A stretch of DNA of 64,000 nucleotides from Tetrahymena elliotti 4EA (lineage: Eukaryota > Ciliophora > Oligohymenophorea > Hymenostomatida > Tetrahymenidae), in the NCBI GenBank assembly GCA_000231825.2, contig JH720356.1, forward strand, positions 387,120 to 451,119, in the 5' to 3' direction. The notes under the pieces were generated by a model, which did not search any database, had not been told where the DNA came from, and saw only the letters and a list, made by a program, of their open reading frames with translations. Every line of letters begins with the position of its first letter. Within the stretch, counting starts at the first letter, position 1. Positions 49,648 to 61,169 of the stretch are shown in pieces. Both the position numbers and the translations under genes were made by a program.

Positions 49648-51238
49648 TCATTAAGTTAAAATATTTTTTTTAGAGTTTTAATTTTTATTTTCTAGCTTTT
49701 CCTACTGTGAATCTTCAAAGTCTTCTTCACAAGTACCTTCTTTTTTTTCATTCATTTATTTTTAATTGTCTTTTTAGATTTATTATTTGGTTTATATTGA
49801 ATTATGAAATTGGCTAGAGTGTGTGTTCGATATCATATCTTCTAATTTAGCTTGCTTTATTAATAAACTATTATTTCTCTCCCATTAATTAACTACATTT
49901 TGTATTAGCATACTTACTGTTACAGGTCCAACTCCTCCAGGCACAGGTGTTATTAAACTAGCCTTTAAAATAACCTTTTCATATTAATTAAAAACATTCA
50001 ACCTTAAATTAAAGTATTCAAATTTAATTTTTATTAATCTAAGTTAACATTACTGATTATAACTCAACATCTCCTACAATAGATGATTGATCTTCATGGG
50101 GAAGTGGTCTACTGCACCCTACATCAATAACAACAACTCCCTTTTTAAGCTGCTCTCCCTTTACAAGATTTCTTACACCAGTAGCAGAAACTAAGATATC
50201 AGCCTTATTATTAGAAAAAATATATTCGTTTGATACATTAATATTAATTAATAAGATTAATTTTAGAAATAGTAGTAAATCATTCATTTTACTAAACTCC
50301 TTCTATTTAGAACTAATCGAAAATTCTATTAAATTTAAAATTTATTTTTTTACATCTTGTAGGGCAATACTCAAATCACTTTTCTTATCACACATACTTA
50401 CTATTGCTCCTCTTCCAAGCAAAATAGCACCCAAAGGAGCTCCTACTAATAAACCCTTACCCAACATAACTACTTACTTTCCTCTTACATCTATTTAGTG
50501 AGTTTCTAGAATATGTAAGCATGATTCAGGAGTACATGGAAGAGTTCTATTATTATGATCATCCCAAATTAATTACTTTGTTAGGAAACATCTTTATAAT
50601 CCATCTACATCCTTACTTGGCTCAATTTAATTTATAACAACAGTTTTTGATATCTATGCTGGAAATGGCAACTATTTTAGTTTACAATAATGATCAAAAA
50701 AGTTATAATAAACTGAAATAAGAATAATTCATCTAGTATTTACTTGTGTTAATATAGAGTCTATATCTTCTCTTTTATTCAAATCTTCTACTATATTTAA
50801 CACTTCTTGCTATGTTGTAGTTTCTGGTAAATGAATTAATTCAGATTGAACTCCTACACGTTTACAGGCTCTTTATTTCACAGAAACGTAAGAAATAGAA
50901 TCAGCTGCATTACCAACTAAAATGATTGCTAGCTTTGGCTCTCGAATATTGATCCCTTTTAGTTAATATTATTTTTAATATTTACAAGGTATAGAGAAAT
51001 AGTAGATTTAATACATTATTTTTGAAATTTTATGCATGCATCAAAAATTAAACAATAATCTAGAATAAAAATAACAAAGTCTACTTTCACGAATACTTAG
51101 TATCCTTTCCTTCACTTTTTAAAGCACATCTTTTGATATTTTATTTCCGTTAACTAAAATAGGTTACTCAGCTTACACTGAAAAAGAACGCTAAATCACA
51201 TTTACAAAATGTTGTGTAGTCCTTTTTGCTAATTTCAT
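49648..51238 (-). CDS. Bifunctional methylene-THF dehydrogenase/cyclohydrolase (FolD/MTHFD2 type), mitochondrial
   Basis: Exons are 51238-51085, 50955-50744, 50671-50354, 50203-50054 and 49962-49648, encoding 382 aa. The N-terminus ([20 protein letters not shown]) is a good mitochondrial presequence. The catalytic lysine motif is [16 protein letters not shown] (YxxxK). The substrate loop is ILTQLPFPAQIS and the family signature [21 protein letters not shown] and the dinucleotide loop [11 protein letters not shown] follow, then [14 protein letters not shown] and the hallmark [16 protein letters not shown]. The enzyme interconverts 5,10-methylene-, methenyl- and 10-formyl-THF in one-carbon metabolism. 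After the conserved end there is an extra acidic/Q-rich tail of about 75 residues not usual in FolD. The intron 50204-50353 (150 nt) is a multiple of three without TGA, so its 50 codons are open; alignment places it inside a short turn before ADILVSATG, so I treat it as intron. Confidence 0.93.
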
Positions 51239-51607
51239 AAACATATAAAAACAAAAAATAAATAGATGATATCTCTTCTTTTTTAATCAAAGATTTATCT
51301 TTATGAAATACTTTACTCTTCTATTTAGTCATCTCAACACACAATCTTAAAAAATTTTCACAATTTTCAATAAAAAATAAACTTTTTTTGCTATTGTAAA
51401 AACATTTTAAGAGAACGTAATTAAATATAATTAATATTATCATATATAGCTTGTTCATAATCATAAAATAATGACTACATGGTAAATTAGATATAGGTGG
51501 AATTAGTTTTTAAATATTTCTCAAGTTGCTATTAGATATTTAATATATTTATAAAAAATTGAAATCTAAATATTTGACCACTTCAAAAATTTAAAAATAA
51601 AAATAAG
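51239..51607. other. Divergent spacer
   Basis: 369 bp between the FolD start (-) and the next start (+). Very A/T-rich, likely bidirectional promoter; no motif recognised. Confidence 0.6.
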
Positions 51608-52977
51608 ATGGAGGAGGAGCAAGAGGAATAAAAAAACTCTGGTATATAAAGTTTATAATAAATTCAAAACATACAAAAAAATAAAGAAGAAAATGAAATA
51701 CCAGAAAATAAATTGGAAAAATAATCAAATGATATTGAGTAAGAAGATGAATAAGAATATGATGATAGCTCTTTATTTAGTGACTATTAATAATTTAAGA
51801 GAAGATTCAATAGGCAACCAATAGAAAAAATTAAATGCATAAATGATATTAAGTCAGAAGATGAATAAGAATATGATGATAGCTCTTTATTTAGTGACTA
51901 ATCGTAATTTAAGAGGAGATTCAATAGGTAACCAATAGAAAAAATTGAATACATGAGCTAAGTTACTGTTGAAAGATAAAGAGTTTATATCAGAAGAGAG
52001 AATTTCCTTTAAACTTATTCTGCTTTGATGAAATATCTTGACAAATTATTAAAGACAGAGTTGGTTTCTATGTTGAAAATGTCAGAGGAGTTTCCATAAA
52101 AAAGAAAGCCTCATTTATCAGAAAGTGTTTAGTTAATTTCCTCCTATTTAAAAAAGGTATATTACATAAAAGGTCTAAAAAATGGATCAGAAGTTTATAA
52201 ATATCTGCTAGAGCGATCTATCAACAACGAAGTTTTAAAACTTTTTGGGGAGTAGATATTTGATCACTCATTGAAAAAAGTAAAAATAATATTTTAAAAA
52301 AAATGTATTCTATAATTAGATTTAAGAAGATAAAGAAATGCTTATTACTTATTAATAAAATATAAAAATTGAAAATAGAGAAATAGCTTTTATAATTTTA
52401 AATATTTTGCTGAAATAATTTATTTTTCATAATTATTATTAATAAAAAAAAGTACCCAAAATATTAAAAATCCTTTGAAACAGAATATAGTCATTAAAAA
52501 GGTATTATCAACTACTTTGATCCTGATATTCATGGAAGCTTAGATGTGTATACTATGGAACCTAGATTTCTTAAATTAGATTTGAAACTTTACTGCTATA
52601 AATCGATGATCTATATGAAAGTTTTGATGACTATGTATAAGAAACTGCTCAGACTCTTATTTATACTTGAGATGATATTTAATAGATTATTTGGGTAAAG
52701 TGGTAGACAAATAATTTTTGCTGTGTATTTTGGATTTTTTTATGATCAGCTTTCATTTAAATAGGAAGAACTTGATGAAATGAAATCAAATTCACTTTTT
52801 AGACTAGGATAGAACAAACAAATAAAATTTGAATATTTTTTAAAAGAAAATGAAGACTACTACAAAGTACTACTCAAGCAATTGTAATTGTATCTATATT
52901 AAAAAAATAACAAAGTTAAAATAGAGAACAAAGGTTAAGGTTAAGAATAAATAAAGTAGGAAAATTAGTAAAACTGA
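51608..52977 (+). CDS. Orphan protein with internal 38-residue tandem duplication
   Basis: Exons are 51608-52279 and 52453-52977, encoding 398 aa; the single 173-nt intron was placed because it is the only in-phase exit before a TGA. The N-terminus is E/Q/N-rich. Residues about 42-79 and 80-117 are two copies of an acidic-then-basic unit sharing EDEQEYDDSSLFSD and QFKRRFNRQPIEKI. The rest is helical and K/L-rich, with a hydrophobic patch (LFGQSGRQIIFAVYFGFFYD) and a K/Q-rich tail. No family is recognised. The unit carries possible casein-kinase-type acidic serines, an inference only. Whether the hydrophobic patch spans a membrane is unclear. Confidence 0.65.
51731..51958 (+). repeat. 114-bp in-frame tandem duplication within a gene
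   Basis: Copies 51731-51844 and 51845-51958 have exactly 114 bp period (38 codons) and differ at about a dozen positions by my count. Both remain open in the same frame. The central block AGAATATGATGATAGCTCTT is unchanged. Confidence 0.92.
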
Positions 52978-53607
52978 CAAAAAAGGATAAAAGTTAATTC
53001 AAATAATAATTAAATTAGTTTTTTTGTTTTAGAATGTTGAATGAATTTAACTGAAAATAATAAATAAAAATATGATTAATTACATACTAATATAGTGTTT
53101 GTTATTGATACATAATAAAAGTTGTAATTTTCAAATGTAATTAATCTTTTAATCTTTTTATAATTCCTCTTCATCCTTACAAATCCTTTTCTACTTTAAT
53201 CAAAAAATTAAAGAAATGATTAATTTAATAACAAGAAAGAGCTATTGCTTTCTTCAAATCAAAAATTTTTTTGCAATTTTATTAATTTTTTTTCTTAAAC
53301 CTTTATAATAAAATATTAGAACCAATTATTTAGTTGGGTAGTCTGGACATCAAAATCTATCATTTTAATAGCTATTTAAAAAGTAAAAAAAATTTAAATC
53401 TAAAATATACAAGTTTCTGAATTATTAAATAATTGAATTATAAAAAGCAAACAAGTAAGTATAATATATTAATATATTATTCTAACTAAGCAACAGCCAT
53501 TTTAAACTTCATTAGCAAATTAATTATACCAATTCCCTAAAGAATAATATCCCAATTGATTAATATTTAAAATTTAGCACTAGATTTTACAGCATCATTT
53601 AAAACAG
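52978..53607. other. AT-rich intergenic region
   Basis: Spacer between two plus-strand genes; nothing recognised. Confidence 0.65.
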
Positions 53608-55501
53608 ATGATAAAAATAATTTCATAGCAGTACTCAGATGAATAGATATCTGAATCTGTTACCGATAGAAAGGGGATGGAAGAAGATCATGAACAAAAC
53701 TCTTAAGGTTAAAATGCAAAATAAATACCAATATTCTCCACTAGCAAATCTGTTATGTACTCTAAAAAAAGTGCAAGTAATTACACACTTTAATATGAAT
53801 AAAAAAAAAGCTCTGTGAGTATGCAAAATATTTAAGGAGATTGTGACTGCAATTTACCAACATCTCCTACTTAGCATAAAGATTTAAGTGAAGATAGTAG
53901 TGAAAAAAAAAATTTGTAAGATTAACCATAGATCATAAATTTGTTCTAGGTTGCTTAAGTTTAACAAAAAGAAGGAGAATCAAAGAGCTAGGCAGACGAC
54001 TCGGTAAGCGCCTAAAACATGGATATCGCTTAAGAATATTAAAGTTTAAGTCACTCCCAAAAGCTTAGAAAATAAGAGATTTCTAGAGTTCTTACTTTTT
54101 TTTAATAGGGAAGCTTAAATTAAAGAAATGAAAATGCTGCTGATTAAGAAAAAGAGTCTTTTAGCTGTAAGGTAATAAGCCTGAATAACTAAAATATAGG
54201 CCCATGCCTTGTCCCAAACCAAAATATTCTTTCTAATAGCAGTGAGAGCAATTAAAATCATAGCAACAGCACAATTCCTAGATAAATAGTCTACTAAATG
54301 AACGCAGTTGTTTAAATGCCAAATTAACCTCCTGCATAGCCAAACTAAATTCACTCTCATAGATAGAATATCTAATAAGCACAAAATTAGCAGCACAATC
54401 CTGCTAACCCCTAAGAAATACCATAAAATAATGTTTAGTAGTAAATGAATTAACTTGGCCTACTTATGAATATGCAATTTAATGACTATGGATTAGGTTA
54501 CTTTTAGTTAAGACATATGCTGAAAGTATTGAAAGCTTTAATGATTGCTATGATTATTACAGGTTGTATAAACCTCTTCATGTTAATTATTTCTGTAATT
54601 GGTTTATCTCCTTAGCTTGATTCAACATTTTGTCAGGATAGCAAAAAATTCATTCAAGGAACTTTAATTCCAATATGTATTTTAAGTTTCTTAGTATGCT
54701 CCCTAGATTTTTATGGAGTTATTGTCCTTTACTAAAAAGAGTATAAAAACTTATCAAAAAAGTAACTTAACGATATGAAATTAAAGGTATCAGATCTACA
54801 AAACTGTAGCAAAATTCTTAAAGCACTTCATGTGAAATATCCTTTGATTATTGTCCCTTAGTTTTTCCTAAAATCGTAAATAATTAAGCAATTCAATGAG
54901 AAAATTTATTTATTTTATAAAAATCTATATTAAAAATAGTGGATAATTTTTTGTGGTAATATTCTCCTCAGTTTACTATTAAGTTCATTCATCGTAAATT
55001 AAAGATAACTGCAATCAATTCGAAGATAGTAAAAATTATTTTTTAATTTTCAAAAAATAATAATAAACCATTTTATCTTAATTTAGATGGACAATTACAA
55101 ATATTTTAAATCATCCAAACTGCATTGATTGTCAATTTGCTTTAATATCTTATAGTTTTGGTATTGTATTCTTTAGCCTTCGTTTTAAGATGTTGTGCCT
55201 CTTGGAAGAAAAAATACGACGCACAAAATTTAGTATTTATTTAATTTAATTTTGAGAAATTTACTTATTTTGTTTATTTAATTAAAAGCGCAATATAAGA
55301 AATTGTAAATTTTTCAAGTATAAAAAAGAAAGCTAGCTTGGAAAATGTGACAGTTAATGTATTATTTGCTACTAAGATTATTAAATAGATGAAGAATTAG
55401 CTACATTACCTTGTAATGGAGGTCATATATTCCATAAAGGCTGTGTAGGGTATTGGCTTGAAATCAATTAGTGTTGCCCTACTTGTAAATAAACTATATG
55501 A
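53608..55501 (+). CDS. Membrane-anchored RING-H2 E3 ubiquitin ligase candidate
   Basis: Exons are 53608-54875, 54940-55028, 55087-55232 and 55289-55501, encoding 571 aa. Residues 1-300 are Q/N/S-rich and disordered. The first membrane helices are ALMIAMIITGCINLFMLIIS and TLIPICILSFLVCSLDFYG, followed after a K-rich loop by FFVVIFSSVYYQ and TALIVNLLQYLIVLVLYSLA (about 4 segments). At the extreme C-terminus is a RING-H2 finger: CIICYQDY, then LPCNGGHIFHKGC, then CCPTC (C3-H-H-C3 order). RING-H2 proteins recruit E2 enzymes; membrane topology with a C-terminal RING suggests action at an organelle membrane on nearby proteins. The introns of 64, 58 and 56 nt are needed to join the TM block to the RING. 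ATG 53677 could be an alternative start. Substrate unknown. Confidence 0.85.
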
Positions 55502-57117
55502 AAGATAAAATGTAATTAAATTATTAAGACTAAGAGAAAATACTATTTAAAACCATACAAAATGTAATTCATTATAAATAAATAAATCAATATATTTGAA
55601 ACAAAACAAAATTTAAACAAAAATTAAAAAATTAGTTGAATTAGATTTAGTAAACAATTAGAAAATGAAGCAATAATAAATAAAATTTGCCAAGCAAAAA
55701 TATAAAAAAATTCTTAATTAACCTATATAAAAATTAATTTAATTAGCAAATTATATCTGTAAACATATTTATACTAATGAATAATAAAAGTAATGATCAA
55801 ATAAAAAATTTTATTTATTTGTTTGTATTCTATCTCTGTATGCAATCACATTAAATCAAATATTTAACAGTTTTTCTAAATAACTAATTTATTTCTGATT
55901 TAATATTTTTTTAATTTATTTTCTATTGATTCTATTCATTGAATTAACAAGAGACATTTATATAAACCCACTCACAAGGGTCAGAGCTCATTTTAGAATT
56001 CACTACTATCAAAATTTAGGAAACAATAAGGAGCAGATGGTACATCCTCCGAGCCTATGATTAATATTTTAATCAATTTTCACTTTTAAATGCAAAGCAA
56101 AAATCACTCAACATGATTTGTGCTATCCTTGATATTTGGAATGATTAAAAGAAAATCCAGCTTTTAAAGCAGAATTCAATGAATTTATTGAAGATATAAA
56201 TAGTAAAGTTATTTTTTTCATTTTTTTTCAATATTATTTTAATTTACAGAAATATTTATTGTGGAATGACTTCACCGACCCCCACCTTCATAAAATTTTC
56301 AAGAGGGGCACAATGAAAAAATTTTCCTCTATCTAGTGCTCAAGATTTACTCATGTGCTGAGACGAAGGCTGAGGTGGTCTGAAAATATATATTAGAATA
56401 TTTTGAACATTTAGTGTGATTTTTACATTATATGTGTATTTTAAATATTAATATTTATTTTTTAAAAACACATACTTTTATTTAAATTTAGTTGGCAGCT
56501 TATAAATATGGCCTACCTTATTTATTTTTCAATCACCATAGATCATATTTTTATTCCAATATCTTCTTATTTATTACCAAACCTTATCACATAGACAGTA
56601 TTTGAATGATAACTGATATTTAAAATATTCTAGCTGTTATAAAAAAATAAAAATTTAGGCAAATCAAAGAAGAAACTTTAAATTTTAAGTATATTAATTT
56701 ATAATTTAACAAACGAATTAATAATTCAACCAAAAAGAAATAAATGTAACTTAAAAAATGTTTAAATTTACTTTTTAACGGCTATCATACAAATTCTAAA
56801 ATTAAATAAACCCTACCCTATCCTTTCTTTTTAGATTGAAATATAATTAGTATAATTCTAATGCTTAAATATGGCTTAACTTTTTTTTTGAAAGGTGAGC
56901 AGGATAATTATCTGATAAAATTTACAAAATATCTTTAAAATTACACTAGTTTAAATGAAAAAATAGCAATAGTTTTATCATTGTTAAATTTTAGTTATAT
57001 TAAAGTTAAGTGAGTTAAGCTAATAACATAAAATTTACATTTTAAACAAAGAGATATTTGATTTACTTTTATTTTATATTTTTTATGAGTTTATTAATAT
57101 TAAGACCATGATCCCCT
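55502..57117. other. Convergent intergenic region with GC-richer islands
   Basis: About 1.6 kb between the RING gene and the TTC12-like gene stop. It holds two less AT-rich islands (about 55960-56070 and 56265-56390, separate entry); the rest is A/T spacer. Confidence 0.6.
55960..56390. other. GC-richer islands; ncRNA or gene-remnant candidate
   Basis: Two islands break the A/T background. The first (55975-56060) includes CACTCACAAGGGTCAGAGCTC and GGTACATCCTCCGAGCCTATGA. The second (56265-56390) includes CTTCACCGACCCCCACCTTC and CTGAGACGAAGGCTGAGGTGG, and can form an AGAGG/CCTCT hairpin; GTGCTCAAG and GTGCTGAG partly repeat. In one plus frame the stretch from 55970 reads like protein (for example IRSRWYILRAYDQYFNQFSL), but no start, splice pattern or family supports a gene. 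It may be a decayed gene, an unrecognised small gene, or a structured RNA. Confidence 0.3.
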
Positions 57118-60100
57118 TCACTTATTAACAACTAATGAGGTAATTGAATGTAAAATTTCAATTCCATGTAAAGAACGAATGACTTCTAAATTTTATTAAT
57201 TTTTTGCTAACTTGGCTAAGAAAATAGCTGCATTTTTTCTAAGATTTCCTGTCTTTTCTTTGCAAACATTTATTAAACGAGGAATCAATTCCTTGTATTC
57301 AATAAGCAAATCAGGTACGAATTCGTTTATATATGAAGCCAAATTGCATGAATTACAAAACTTTGTTTCTTCGTCTTGCTACATGAATTTTTTCAAAATT
57401 TTACTTAGACTTTTAAAGTCTACTTTTTTACTATTCTTTAAAATAGCAACTTGTGAAGGGTTGGTAGTTATGTTTGCATATAAACGAATGAGATGACCAG
57501 CAAACTTTTCATTTTCAAACATATCCTATAGTTCAAAAAGTCTTTCAGCTAATTTACTGTCTGTGTAATCCAACTTTGCCAATATTTGTAGGGATCTGTT
57601 ATAAATTTCAAAATATTGTTGATTTCTCCAGTTAAGCTTGAAGAATCTGCCGATGATGATCAAATCAGTACAGAGTCTCTTTAAAATTGCTTGAATTTAA
57701 GGAGTTGCCTAAAAGCTTATGTTGACTAAAAGAGCCAAAGCAGCCTCTGCTGATTTGATGTATTTAGGATTTTAAACTAAATCATAATAAGTTATTCTCA
57801 TAATAACTGTCTCAAGTACTTAGGTGTACTTATCTTAACTGAACAGAAGTCTAACAAATTCTTCAGTTAATAAATTTGCTATTAAATTATAACAATTTTC
57901 TCTCAAAGATTCAAAGCCAAACTTCTTCTTTTCATTCTACATAATATCTTTGTTTAATAATAAAATATTTTTTATTGAAAAGAAAAATAAAAGATGAAAG
58001 TTTACTATTTAAATCATTTAAAATCTTGTTGAGATCTGTGACTAAATTCTTTTTAACTTATGTCTGACCATAGCACATATTTGATACAAAGATTAAGTAA
58101 TTTGAAGTAACAAATGGTTCCTTTAGATAAACCTTAACTAAAGGTTCCCACATATTTTTAACGAATTCAATAATTTTTTTGTCAGAAGAGAGTTTATTTC
58201 TGCTCTACTCAAGAGTTGAAAGTGTATTAAGTACTTCAAAAGCATCTTCTATTTCACTATAATTTTTAGATGCCTCATTTTAGTTATCAGATAATAATTC
58301 TTAAATACGAGACTAGATCAATAAATGACATTCATTTTTTAAAAACTAAGTTTGATATAAAACGTTATCATCAATCAAAGTATTTGCTAAGAGATAGCAC
58401 TACTTCTTTTACTTTAGGAGATTTTCAATTCTAGCAGTAGCTTTCTTCTCAAAAAAATATATTTTAGCTTCATTACTGCTAGCAATATGTTCTACTAGCT
58501 CTTTTAGATCTTCATCATCTATTTCAGAAGCATCCTTTGCCATAAAATAATCAACACATTTTTTGTAAGTTCTATTTCTATCAACTTATTAAGCAGGTTT
58601 TTTAGTTTCTGTTTCAGTTTTATTTTAATTTTCTATTGAAATATTTTCTTTGTTCGAAGTTTGCTCTGTTGAAACTTATTCTGTTTTAACTTGCTTCTAC
58701 TCTTCACTTTGCTCTACTTTTTGCTCATTTACTTTTGATTTTTAATCTTTTTCAGCTTCTGAGGCTAACTTTTATTCTTTAAAATGATCATTTTATTCAT
58801 TTTAGATTACTTATTTTTCTGCTAAATGAGCTGTTTAACTCTCTTATTTCTTATCTGCTTAATTGTCTACCTTTGTTTTCTCATCATCTTCCTCTTAATC
58901 CCCCTCATAATTTTGATTTTCTTATTAAGTTTCTGTTTTTTTAATTTCATTTTAATCTTTTTACTCATTACCAGCCTGAGGATTAATAACTTCAAACTCA
59001 TATTTTGGTAATAATTTAGAAGCTTCTTACTTATGCTTTTATATAAATTCTAACTCAACCTTTAAGTCAAGTGCTGCTTTATCATTTGGGTATAATTTAA
59101 GAGCCTCCTAAATATCTTCTAAGGCTTGTTTGTAATCTTTTTTTTCTTTTCTTGCATAACATCTTCTTAAGAATGCCTTTAAGTAAATAAGGTAGATAAT
59201 TTTTATTTGAAAATTAAAAAAATTGTAAATTACTTTGAATGCACTATCTCTAGATTTAGTATATCCTTCTTCAAAGCATTCACAATAATCTAAAACACGA
59301 GTACAATCTTCAATAGCTTTTGAGTACTTTTTAAGTTTATTATATGCTAATGCTCTATTAGTCCAAAGAGCTTTTATATCTTTCATGTTATCTAAACCTT
59401 AAGTATACATTTCAATTGCTAATTTGTAATCTTCTTTTGCCATAGCATCATTACCCTAATTATTATTGATTTAATGAATACTAAGTAAACTTAATTTTAA
59501 AAAATTACTTTTTATTTAAATCCTTCTGCTATAATTCTATCATTGGCTCTTTTTTTGTTTCTTTATTAAATATCCATCTCTAATGCCTTAAAATTTGGAT
59601 CATCTTTTGGTACAACTGGCTCTGAATTTTCAGGCTCAGAATCAGATTCAGATGTATAGAAATCCCATTTTGAATAGTTTGTGCTTGTTTTTTTCCAAAG
59701 CATAGATTGTGTCTTTTTCCAAAGTTCCCACTTTTTTTTCCTCTCTTCCCTTTTAACTTTATGTTTCTTATAATCATCTACTTTGCCTTTTAACTATTCC
59801 ATTCTTTAATCATAAGAAATTGTATCCTTGCTACATCTTATGCCTAAATAAACAAAAAGTTAGAAGCAGAATATAAAATCAAATTTATACATTGCGGTGT
59901 GGGAAGCTCATACTCCCAAAAACAAAATTTACAAAAACTCAAGTAATTATTTTCAATTCCTTTTCCCTTACGCCCTTATTTCTTTTTTTCATATTCTTCC
60001 ATTCTTTATCTCTCCTCTTCTTGCTCCTTCTTAATCTTTTCTTCTTCTTTTTTTCTTTATCTTTCCTTCTCTTTACGATCAAAATCTTCTACTTTGATCT

Positions 60101-60188
60101 TACCTGCTGCGAGGTCTTTAATTTTTTAGTTTGCTAATTCTACTTCAACTAGCCAGGCATCTAAATCGTCTTAATCTTAAATATTCAT
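57118..60188 (-). CDS. TTC12-like TPR/armadillo protein (dynein-assembly type)
   Basis: Exons are 60188-59972, 59843-59509, 59455-59234, 59176-58006 and 57947-57118, encoding 924 aa. The N-terminus is a charged K/E helix (RKEKERQRKKEEEKIKKEQ), then W-rich WELWKKTQSMLWKKT and an acidic ESDSEPENSEP. TPRs follow: GNDAMAKEDYKLAIEMYTQG, IKALWTNRALAYNKLKKY, SKAIEDCTRVLDYCECFEEG and ALEDIQEALKLYPNDKAALD. A 110-residue K/Q/E linker leads to an armadillo-like helical region ending RKNAAIFLAKLAKN and IRSLHGIEILHSI, close to the TTC12 end (RKLHGLEIL). TTC12 is a cytoplasmic factor for axonemal dynein-arm assembly. The TPR with CTRVLDYCECFEEG also resembles SPAG1-type co-chaperones. The intron 59177-59233 (57 nt) keeps the frame open if unspliced. 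Confidence 0.75.
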
Positions 60189-61169
60189 TTTGTTTAAAAT
60201 TTATGTTTTAATTTAATTTTTCAATTTTTGATTAAAATTTAACAAATATTTAAAATTTTTTATACAATTTAATTGTTTGATTCAGAATAAATTAATATAC
60301 TTTTAAATATAAAGTGGCTATGCTCACTAAATGAAACTTCATTTCAATTAAAATAATAACTAATTTTTTTTCTAGAAATAAGAATTTAACAAATTGTATT
60401 AAATTTTGTGAAATTCAAGATAATTTAGATATATTTAAATATTTATTTAATTATTATCAATTAAGTTAAAATTTATAGATTTAATTTATGATTATTTTCA
60501 TTCTAATAATTTTAATAATATTTTAATCTCTTTAAAGCTTAATAAAAAAAGAAAATTGTTTTACAAAATATCTCATTTGTTGATCTATTGATCAGTAAAC
60601 AATAAAAATATTAAATAGAAATATCATCTCCGAAATTAACAATATTCAAAAAGCATTATAAAATTTTTAAGGATAAAGTGATACCAATTATAAGATAGTT
60701 AATTTTTAGTTAAAAATATATTAATGAATAACAATAATGATTTATTTTATTGTTTAAATTATTTTAATTCATTAAAAAGAAAAAAATTCTAAAAATAATA
60801 ATCTAGGTAAATGTCAAATTACAAAAATTTATTTTGAAATATTCTAATAAACATTGATTTATTAAATTTTCAAATTAAATTAATTTAGTTTTTGATAAAA
60901 ATCTAAGTTTCATATATATGAAATAAGTTCATATAAATAATTCTCATAAAAAATTGTTGGAAAATGATTAAATTATTTTATTATTATGGAAATAAGAAGA
61001 ATTTTTATAAAAGGAAAATAATACTTAAAATAAATTCTAATTTTCAACTAAATTCATTTTAAAAAGTTAAAAAATTAGAAATTTTGAAAAAGAAAAGATG
61101 AAATTTAATCATAAAAATTCTGAAAAATTGATTAAGAAATAAACTAACTTGCAAATAAAAAAGATTTAA
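60189..61169. other. AT-rich intergenic region
   Basis: About 1 kb upstream of the TTC12-like gene and downstream of the next minus-strand gene. Homopolymeric A/T; nothing recognised. Confidence 0.65.
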
